NCBI GenBank assembly: GCA_038065775.1
Contig: JBBTQE010000014.1
Coordinates: 1-8,107, forward strand
DNA: 8,107 bases
Reading direction: 5' to 3'
DNA from: JBBTQE01 sp038065775
GTDB taxonomy: Bacteria; Patescibacteriota; Patescibacteriia; Magasanikbacterales; GWA2-37-8
Shown here: positions 1 through 4,132 of the stretch, in pieces
Layout: each line of letters starts with the position of its first letter
Position numbering within the stretch: position 1 is the stretch's first letter
Position numbers and translations under genes: made by a program
Notes under the pieces: model-generated
Database searches by the model: none
What the model was told of the DNA's origin: nothing
The model's input: only the letters and a program-made list of their open reading frames with translations

Positions 1-830
1 CAATAATTTGCCAATGGTTTGCCATAAGCCGCCTCGCTTTGCGCGATTTCATTTGTGTGATGAACCGGAATGTGGTCAATTCCTCCGCAGTGAATATCAA
101 ACGGCTGGCCGAGATATTTTTCCGCCATGGCCGAGCATTCTATATGCCAGCCAGGGAAGCCGATTCCCCATGGGCTCTTCCATTCCATTTGTCTTTTTTG
201 TTTTTTGAGGGATCCTTCGCCCCGCTCAGGACGAGCGCCTTTTGGGGCGCTCGATTTCCACAACGCGAAGTCAGTGATGTTTTTTTTCTCGCCCAATTCA
301 ACGCGCGCGCCGGCTTTAAGTTCCTGCTTTTCAAGTTGAGCTAGTTTGCCGTAGTCGATTAATTTTGAAGTGTCAAAATATATCCCGTCGTTTGTTTTGT
401 AAGTGAGTCCTTTTTTTTCTAAAATTTTGATTAATTTTATTTGCTGTTTGATGTGGTCGGTTGCTTTCGGCCACTTGTCCGGCTCTAAAATGTTTAAGCC
501 GTTCAAGTCGTTTTTGAACGCTTTGGCATAAAACTCCGCAACTTCCCAGGCGGTTTTTCCTTCGCGTTGCGCGCCTTTTTCCATTTTGTCTTCGCCAACA
601 TCCCCGTCGCTGGTTAAATGCCCGACATCCGTGATGTTAATTATGTGTTTTACTTTATAACCGTTGTATAGCAAGACCCTTTTCAAAACATCTTCAAAAA
701 CATACGAGCGTAAATTTCCAATATGCGCGTAATTGTAAACAGTAGGCCCGCAGGCGTAAATTCCAACTCGGCCTTTTTTGATGGGCTTAAATTCTTCAAT
801 TTTGCGAGTGAGCGTATTAAATAGAAACAT
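1..830 (-). CDS. cysS: Cysteine--tRNA ligase (CysRS), 5' part, runs off left edge
   Basis: Class I aminoacyl-tRNA synthetase that charges tRNA-Cys with cysteine using ATP in the cytoplasm. The minus strand is open for 276 codons from ATG at 830 to the window edge, without a stop. Seen: the N-terminal 'YACGPTVY' motif with C27, the HIGH-type signature 'HIGN' (residues 36-39), 'DFALWK' (187-192), 'GWHIECSAM' with C232, and 'HIPVHHTNEIAQSEA' with H257 and E261. C27, C232, H257 and E261 match the four zinc ligands known for bacterial CysRS. The 'HHTNE' form differs from the common 'HHENE', but both ligand positions are kept. Residues about 194-210 form an Arg/Gly/Lys-rich insert coded by a GC-rich palindrome, listed separately. 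The KMSKS loop and anticodon-binding region lie beyond the edge; full-length enzymes are usually about 450-480 residues. The start is the first ATG upstream of the conserved N-terminus and lacks a clear Shine-Dalgarno. Divergent from pilM. Confidence 0.96.
   Translation of the reverse strand, partial: MFLFNTLTRKIEEFKPIKKGRVGIYACGPTVYNYAHIGNLRSYVFEDVLKRVLLYNGYKVKHIINITDVGHLTSDGDVGEDKMEKGAQREGKTAWEVAEFYAKAFKNDLNGLNILEPDKWPKATDHIKQQIKLIKILEKKGLTYKTNDGIYFDTSKLIDYGKLAQLEKQELKAGARVELGEKKNITDFALWKSSAPKGARPERGEGSLKKQKRQMEWKSPWGIGFPGWHIECSAMAEKYLGQPFDIHCGGIDHIPVHHTNEIAQSEAAYGKPLANY
208..253. repeat. Palindromic repeat-like element in frame inside cysS
   Basis: On the plus strand, positions 210-230 (GGATCCTTCG...GCTCAGGA) resemble the 'TCCTGAGC...GAAGGA' short palindromic repeats common in many bacterial genomes. 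Immediately beside it is a perfect 8-bp inverted repeat, CGAGCGCC (232-239) and GGCGCTCG (246-253), with a 6-nt loop. The block encodes about 17 low-complexity residues between 'ALWK' and 'WKSPWG' of CysS. Typical CysRS proteins have roughly eight residues between those motifs, and this one has about 24. The reading frame stays open. That this is an inserted repeat is inferred from the palindrome, the local GC richness and the excess length. Other copies cannot be checked in this window. Confidence 0.6.
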
Positions 831-862
831 AATGTGAGTTGATAATATTTTGAATGGTGCGA

Positions 863-946
863 TTGGAATTTTTCTTAGCGGGTTATGCTCGCCACAGTGA
901 GCATCCCCGAGTCCTCGCGGACGAGGAAAGCGAAGAAAATTTCCAA
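863..946 (-). promoter_or_regulatory. Nested inverted repeat in the predicted cysS leader
   Basis: Outer arms at 863-880 and 929-946 are complementary at 15 of 18 positions (TTGGAA.TTTTCTT core). Between them lie two further hairpins: TGCTC/GAGCA (886-890 and 899-903) and TCCTCG-CGGA-CGAGGA (912-927), a perfect 6-bp stem with a tetraloop. The whole 84-nt block would fold as a long stem carrying two side hairpins. From the promoter at 962-990 it would be transcribed in the 5' leader of cysS, about 33 nt upstream of the start codon. It lacks the T-box core 'GGGTGGNACCGCG', so it is not a recognisable T-box. It may be a regulatory leader or a repeat element; the TCCTCG hairpin resembles small dispersed palindromes. 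Confidence 0.5.
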
Positions 947-961
947 CCGCGCCTGCAGAGA

Positions 962-990
962 AGTATAACTTATTTATCCCCAGTTTTCAA
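962..990 (-). promoter_or_regulatory. Predicted sigma-70 promoter for cysS
   Basis: Read on the minus strand: -35 TTGAAA (990-985, 5 of 6 to TTGACA), a 17-nt spacer, and -10 TATACT (967-962, 5 of 6 to TATAAT). Transcription would begin near 955, giving a leader of about 125 nt that contains the 863-946 inverted repeat. Assigned from match quality and spacing only. Confidence 0.6.
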
Positions 991-1019
991 TATCTATTCT
1001 ACCATTTTGCACGGATCTT

Positions 1020-1028
1020 TGGTATAAT
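1020..1028 (+). promoter_or_regulatory. Extended -10 promoter for pilM (TGGTATAAT)
   Basis: A perfect TATAAT (1023-1028) preceded by TG at the extended -10 position. No convincing -35 hexamer lies 16-18 nt upstream, which fits an extended -10 promoter. A start near 1035 leaves only about 20 nt of leader before the pilM ATG, with no Shine-Dalgarno in it. The divergent cysS promoter begins about 30 bp upstream. Confidence 0.65.
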
Positions 1029-1054
1029 ACCCGCAACGAGATAAAATACATTCT

Positions 1055-2182
1055 ATGTTTTGGTTGAAACCCAAATCTTATTTGGGTGTTGATATCGGCG
1101 CCGGCGGCATAAAACTTGTTGAATTAAAACAGGAGAAAAAAAGACCTGTATTATTTACGTATGGGCTGACTAGTGAAAAGCACGATGTTCACAAATTGAA
1201 TCTTGCAAAAGAAAATAATTTGGTTGACTTGGGAAAGCCGGCGGAAAAAATTGAAATCACGGAGCCTGTTTCAGAAGACAAAGTAGAAAAATATTCTAGG
1301 ATGTTGAAGGGTGTTTATTCGGCCGCGAAAGCCGAAGCCAAATCAGCCGTTGTTAGTTTGCCGGTTTCGTCGGTATTCCATGCCTTGGTTACTTTGCCGG
1401 TTGTTAATAAGGATGAATTAGATCGAATGATTAGGGCTGAAGTGAAAAAATTGCTTCCAATGCCGTTGGAAGAAATGGCTTTGGATTATCAGGTTCTTAA
1501 AGAAGAAAAAGAGAAGAAAAGCCAAAGAATATTGGTGAATGCCGTTGGGCACGAAATTATTAATTTTTATTCCAAAATATTTCAGAAAGCAGGGCTGACT
1601 CTTGAGGCGCTCGAGCCGGAATCGGCCGCTCTGTCCAGGTGTCTGATAGGAAAAGATCAGGCCGTAACCATGGTTATTGATATTGGAGCCGAGAGAACCA
1701 ATTTCTTCATCAATGATCAGGGCATTCCGATTACGCACCAAACGATTGAATCCGGCGGAAATAAGGTGGATAAGCTTTTGCAAAATATTTTGGGATTGGA
1801 AGCGGATTTGGTTGAGCAGGCCAAGTACGATTTTTTCGCGTATATAAACCAAGGCAAGCAAACGATTATTTCGGAAAAAAAGTTTCTGGATTTATTTATT
1901 CCGGTTATTGATCCTATAATGAAGGAGATTGGAATCAGTCTGGAAATATTTTTACGCCAAGAAGGAAACGAAAATAAGCGGCCTGAAAAAATTGTTATTA
2001 CTGGCGGTATGGGATTTCTGCCGTTTTTAACAAAGTATATATCTGATACGTTTAAAATTAAAAGTTTTATTGGAGATCCGTGGGGCAGAGTTGTGTATCA
2101 AGATGGTTTGAGGCCTGTGTTGAGGCAGATAGGTCCGAGAATGTCGGTTGCGATTGGACTCGCTTTGCGCAATATGATATAA
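1055..2182 (+). CDS. pilM: Type IV pilus assembly protein PilM
   Basis: Cytoplasmic actin-like (FtsA/SHS2 family) protein that couples the inner-membrane PilN/PilO complex to the type IV pilus motor. The 375-residue product shows the family landmarks in order: phosphate-1 motif 'GVDIGAGGIKLVEL' (11-24), the 'LPV...LVTLPVVNKDELDRMIRAEVKK' stretch (102-132) typical of the SHS2 region, phosphate-2 motif 'VIDIGAERTNFFI' (207-219), adenosine motif 'IVITGGMG' (313-320), and the C-terminal 'MSVAIGLALRN' (363-373). Residues about 40-75 are a charged, loosely conserved stretch that looks longer than in typical PilM (inference). Length is otherwise normal. ATG at 1055 is the only sensible start; no Shine-Dalgarno is seen. 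pilN and pilO, which usually follow pilM, are absent: a receiver protein follows after 44 bp. The stop codon TAA is embedded in the next promoter motif. Confidence 0.93.
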   Translation: MFWLKPKSYLGVDIGAGGIKLVELKQEKKRPVLFTYGLTSEKHDVHKLNLAKENNLVDLGKPAEKIEITEPVSEDKVEKYSRMLKGVYSAAKAEAKSAVVSLPVSSVFHALVTLPVVNKDELDRMIRAEVKKLLPMPLEEMALDYQVLKEEKEKKSQRILVNAVGHEIINFYSKIFQKAGLTLEALEPESAALSRCLIGKDQAVTMVIDIGAERTNFFINDQGIPITHQTIESGGNKVDKLLQNILGLEADLVEQAKYDFFAYINQGKQTIISEKKFLDLFIPVIDPIMKEIGISLEIFLRQEGNENKRPEKIVITGGMGFLPFLTKYISDTFKIKSFIGDPWGRVVYQDGLRPVLRQIGPRMSVAIGLALRNMI

Positions 2183-2183
2183 T
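2155..2183 (+). promoter_or_regulatory. Extended -10 promoter overlapping the pilM stop codon
   Basis: TGATATAAT at 2175-2183: TG, one base, then a perfect TATAAT (2178-2183), whose TAA is the pilM stop (2180-2182). A weak -35, TGGACT (2155-2160, 4 of 6), lies 17 nt upstream. It would give the receiver gene its own transcript with a very AT-rich leader of about 37 nt. Confidence 0.5.
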
Positions 2184-2226
2184 TTTGGTTAGTCTTAATT
2201 TATTTAAATTTACAAATTTTTATATT

Positions 2227-2622
2227 ATGCCAGCAAAAGAAAAAATAGAAGGAGCTTACGTGTTAATTGTGGAGGATGATGTTTTTTTGGCGGAAATTTA
2301 TCAGAAAAAATTTGAAATGGAGGGTTTTAAGGTCAGCGTCGCGAATAACGGCGAGAAAGGACTGGCGGATATTCAAAAGAAAAAACCCGATATTGTTTTG
2401 CTGGATATTCTCTTGCCTAAATTAGATGGTTTTGCCGTTCTTGAAGAGGTAAAAAAAGATCCGACAATACAAAATATTCCAATTATTCTTTTAACAAATT
2501 TAGGCCAGAAAGATGATGTGCAAAGAGGGCTTGATGAGGGCGCGGTTGATTATTTAATTAAAACTCATTTTAAACCGTCGGAGGTTGTCGATAAAGTCAG
2601 AAAAATATTGCGGAAAAAATAA
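2227..2622 (+). CDS. Single-domain response regulator (CheY-like receiver)
   Basis: Stand-alone receiver domain of 131 residues, expected to accept a phosphoryl group from a histidine kinase and act by protein contact, since no DNA-binding or enzymatic output domain follows. Seen: acidic pocket E16-D17-D18 ('VEDD'), phosphoacceptor D60 ('IVLLDILLPKLDG'), switch threonine T90 ('IILLTNL'), aromatic Y109 and conserved K112 ('DYLIK'). The usual K-P dipeptide is K-T here, in a 'KTHFKP' loop. Start: an in-frame ATG at 2080 exists but would add 49 residues overlapping pilM out of frame and unlike any receiver N-terminus, so ATG 2227 is chosen. Its leader lacks a Shine-Dalgarno. Location between pilM and a pilin suggests control of type IV pili (compare PilG/PilH), which is inference; no kinase lies in the window. 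Confidence 0.9.
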   Translation: MPAKEKIEGAYVLIVEDDVFLAEIYQKKFEMEGFKVSVANNGEKGLADIQKKKPDIVLLDILLPKLDGFAVLEEVKKDPTIQNIPIILLTNLGQKDDVQRGLDEGAVDYLIKTHFKPSEVVDKVRKILRKK

Positions 2623-2636
2623 AGAAATGTTATAAT
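2608..2636 (+). promoter_or_regulatory. Extended -10 promoter for the pilin gene
   Basis: TGTTATAAT at 2628-2636 (TG plus perfect TATAAT 2631-2636), with a partial -35 TTGCGG (2608-2613) 17 nt upstream. The elements span the end of the receiver gene and the gap. Predicted start near 2643, giving a leader of about 38 nt that carries the strong Shine-Dalgarno. Confidence 0.6.
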
Positions 2637-2667
2637 ATTGGACATATGATAAAAATGCGAATTAGAG

Positions 2668-2676
2668 AGGGGGTGA
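2668..2676 (+). promoter_or_regulatory. Strong Shine-Dalgarno of the pilin gene
   Basis: AGGGGGTGA matches the anti-Shine-Dalgarno complement AGGAGGTGA at 8 of 9 bases, 4 nt before the ATG at 2681. It is the only strong ribosome binding site in the window; the other plus-strand genes start without one. This fits high expression of a structural pilin. Confidence 0.8.
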
Positions 2677-2680
2677 CAAT

Positions 2681-3100
2681 ATGAATAAGAAAGGTTTTAC
2701 TTTGATTGAATTGCTGGTTGTTATCGCCATTATCGGTTTGCTTTCAACTTTGGCCGTTGTCGCTTTGGGCAACGCAAGACAAAAAGCGAGAGATTCAAAG
2801 CGTTTAGCTGATTTGAAACAGCTTCAGACAGCTTTGGAACTTTATTATACTGATCAGAGCCAATATCCGTCAGGCACTGGAACGCTTGGTTCCGGAAGTT
2901 TTGCCTGTTTAAACTCAGGCGGTTTTGCGACAAGCAGTTGTTCCAGCCCGTACATGGGAGTAGTACCGGGGGATCCTGGCACGACAGTTTATACTTATAC
3001 CGGTGCCACATCCACCTATACAATCGCAGCGACTTTGGAAGGGTCAATGAATGGTTTGAGCACGGGAATCTCGCTTACACCATCGGGATTAGCCGATTAG
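2681..3100 (+). CDS. Type IV pilin / GspG-like pseudopilin
   Basis: Precursor of a type IV pilus or type II secretion-type filament subunit, 139 residues. Seen: a short leader MNKKG, the prepilin peptidase site G5/F6 followed by 'FTLIELLVVIAIIGLL', with E10 being the conserved Glu5 of the mature protein. The hydrophobic N-terminal helix spans about 6-29, then an amphipathic helix 'ARQKARDSKRLADLKQLQTALELYY' follows, and 'YP' at 62-63 as in GspG-type pseudopilins. The C-terminal part is Gly/Ser/Thr-rich with two cysteines (C76, C87) that could form a disulfide. Pilins are processed by PilD, encoded just downstream, and inserted in the membrane before assembly. It has its own promoter, a strong ribosome binding site and a terminator directly after it, so it is probably a highly expressed monocistron. 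Whether it is the major pilin (PilA) or a minor one is not settled by sequence. Confidence 0.92.
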   Translation: MNKKGFTLIELLVVIAIIGLLSTLAVVALGNARQKARDSKRLADLKQLQTALELYYTDQSQYPSGTGTLGSGSFACLNSGGFATSSCSSPYMGVVPGDPGTTVYTYTGATSTYTIAATLEGSMNGLSTGISLTPSGLAD

Positions 3101-3111
3101 TATTATAAAAT

Positions 3112-3183
3112 CCCTTTTGTAACTTTATGTTGCGTCAGACAAAAACGTCGGACGCGATGCTGGAGTTTGCAAGAGGGTTTTTT
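3112..3183 (+). terminator. Long hairpin terminator after the pilin gene
   Basis: Outer stem CCCTTTTG (3112-3119) pairs with CAAGAGGG (3170-3177) with one G-U, followed by six T (3178-3183). Inside, AACT (3121-3124) can pair with AGTT (3164-3167), and a strong hairpin GCGTCAGAC (3132-3140) / GTCGGACGC (3147-3155) has a 6-nt loop and one mismatch. It begins 11 bp after the pilin stop. This is larger than a simple intrinsic terminator and may also protect the pilin mRNA 3' end (inference). Confidence 0.75.
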
Positions 3184-3213
3184 GTTATATGGTATTTTCT
3201 TTTTGTTGTGTTG

Positions 3214-3222
3214 TGATATAAT
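3214..3222 (+). promoter_or_regulatory. Extended -10 promoter for pilD (TGATATAAT)
   Basis: TGATATAAT with perfect TATAAT at 3217-3222 and no good -35. It lies after the pilin terminator. Predicted start near 3229 leaves only about 15 nt of leader before ATG 3244, with no room for a normal Shine-Dalgarno. Confidence 0.6.
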
Positions 3223-3227
3223 AAATT

Positions 3228-3240
3228 TGATGTATCATCA
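3228..3240. repeat. 13-bp palindrome at the pilD transcription start
   Basis: TGATG (3228-3232), TAT, CATCA (3236-3240): a perfect inverted repeat placed exactly where pilD transcription should begin and 3 bp before its ATG. It could be an operator or a short 5' hairpin. Short enough to occur by chance. Confidence 0.35.
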
Positions 3241-3243
3241 CAT

Positions 3244-4035
3244 ATGGTTTTTTTAGGTTTAGGCGGTTTGGTTTATCTGATAATATTTTTAGTTGGCCTT
3301 AGTTTGGGAAGCTTTTTGAATTCATTGATTTGGCGCGCGCGTGAAAATATTCGGATTGTCAAAGGGCGAAGCATATGCCCGGGTTGCCGCAGACAATTAG
3401 CATGGTACGAGAATATACCTGTTTTCAGCTATATTTTTTTGTTTGGCAAATGCAGGACTTGCAAAATGGTGATACCTCGGCATTTTATTTTTGTGGAGCT
3501 TGGAACGGCTATATTATTTACGCTCGTCGCGTGGCATGCTTTAAATGAGCGCAATGGCGATGTTAGCGCGTTTCACTTATCGCATCAATTAATTTTTGTC
3601 TTGTTTTTAGTAGTTATATTTATTTATGATTTGCTTTATCAAATCATATTGTCGGAAGTGGTTTGGGTTGGCGTAATTCTTGGTTTTATTTTCAATTTTT
3701 ATTCCGGCGTTACGGTGACATCAATGCTGATTGGCTGTATTGTTGGAGCCGGTTTTTTTCTTTTTCAATATTTAATTTCAAGAGGAAAATGGATCGGCGG
3801 GGGAGATGTTAGAATGGGCGCGATGATGGGGGTTTGGCTTGGTTGGCCGGGAATTTTGCCGGCTTTGGCAATCGCGTATATTTTGGGCGCGATTTTTAGT
3901 TTGCTGTTGATTGTGTTTGGAGGCAGAAAATTTTCCTGCGCCACACCGTTTGGAACATATCTTGCGATTGGAACATTTATAACCATGTTATGGGGGAGTA
4001 AGATAATTGGTTGGTATATTTCAATGCTGGGTTAG
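3244..4035 (+). CDS. pilD: Prepilin peptidase (A24 aspartic protease), PilD
   Basis: Polytopic membrane aspartic protease that removes the leader peptide of type IV prepilins and, in bifunctional members, N-methylates the new N-terminal Phe. 263 residues, normal for the family. Seen: first membrane helix 'LIIFLVGLSLGSFLNSLIWR' (12-31), with the family's 'GSFLN'; a cytoplasmic zinc-type loop with C45-x2-C48 and C70-x2-C73 around 'LAWYENIPVFSY', which is typical of the bifunctional form; catalytic D129 ('FIYDLLYQIILSE') and D188 in 'GGGDVRMG', followed by 'GVWLGWPG'. At least six further hydrophobic helices follow. Its likely substrate, the KKG/FTLIE pilin, is the gene immediately upstream. ATG 3244 lets the first helix begin at about residue 5; no Shine-Dalgarno is seen. 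Transcribed from its own extended -10 site after the pilin terminator. Confidence 0.95.
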   Translation: MVFLGLGGLVYLIIFLVGLSLGSFLNSLIWRARENIRIVKGRSICPGCRRQLAWYENIPVFSYIFLFGKCRTCKMVIPRHFIFVELGTAILFTLVAWHALNERNGDVSAFHLSHQLIFVLFLVVIFIYDLLYQIILSEVVWVGVILGFIFNFYSGVTVTSMLIGCIVGAGFFLFQYLISRGKWIGGGDVRMGAMMGVWLGWPGILPALAIAYILGAIFSLLLIVFGGRKFSCATPFGTYLAIGTFITMLWGSKIIGWYISMLG

Positions 4036-4047
4036 TATATGGGCTTC

Positions 4048-4061
4048 GCCTGCCGGCAGGC
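4048..4061. repeat. Intergenic GCCTGCC/GGCAGGC palindrome
   Basis: Perfect 14-bp palindrome GCCTGCCGGCAGGC, followed by AGGCC that partly repeats the right arm. It lies 12 bp after the pilD stop. The same two 7-base arms, separated by TG, occur at 6509-6524 inside the unknown membrane protein gene, which marks it as a member of a dispersed repeat family. It could also form a hairpin at the 3' end of the pilD mRNA, but no T tract follows. Confidence 0.6.
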
Positions 4062-4087
4062 AGGCCGCATATATTCTCATTCGCTCG

Positions 4088-4115
4088 GAAAAAGTTAAAT
4101 GTATTTAACTTTTTC
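4088..4115. repeat. 28-bp perfect palindrome upstream of ligA
   Basis: Arms GAAAAAGTTAAAT (4088-4100) and ATTTAACTTTTTC (4103-4115), 13 bp each with 2 central bases, 17 bp before the ligA ATG. As RNA it would form an AT-rich hairpin ending in a T-rich arm on both strands, so it may be a weak terminator for pilD. As DNA it could be a dimer-binding operator for ligA. The sequence does not decide between these. The rest of the 97-bp gap holds only the GC palindrome and no convincing promoter. Confidence 0.65.
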
Positions 4116-4132
4116 TCTCACTCATTTCGAAT

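Noticed and set aside
8..344. Overlapping open frames on the plus strand (8-208, 39-344, 127-339) and a minus-strand frame at 140-334
   Set aside because: They are other frames of the cysS coding strand. The minus-strand cysS frame with its HIGN and zinc-ligand motifs explains the region.
863..946. T-box riboswitch for cysS
   Set aside because: No GGGTGGNACCGCG-like antiterminator bulge or recognisable specifier stem, and no terminator before the start codon.
1418..1861. 147-codon open frame opposite pilM
   Set aside because: Shadow of pilM, low-complexity protein, no start signal.
2080..2226. Upstream ATG giving the receiver protein 49 extra residues
   Set aside because: The extension overlaps pilM out of frame and has no receiver-like sequence. 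ATG 2227 places the acidic pocket at residues 16-18 as expected.
4033..4075. ligA promoter using TAGTAT (4033-4038) or TATATT (4070-4075)
   Set aside because: Neither has the TG extension seen elsewhere in the window, and no -35 match at suitable spacing was found. ligA may be co-transcribed with pilD.
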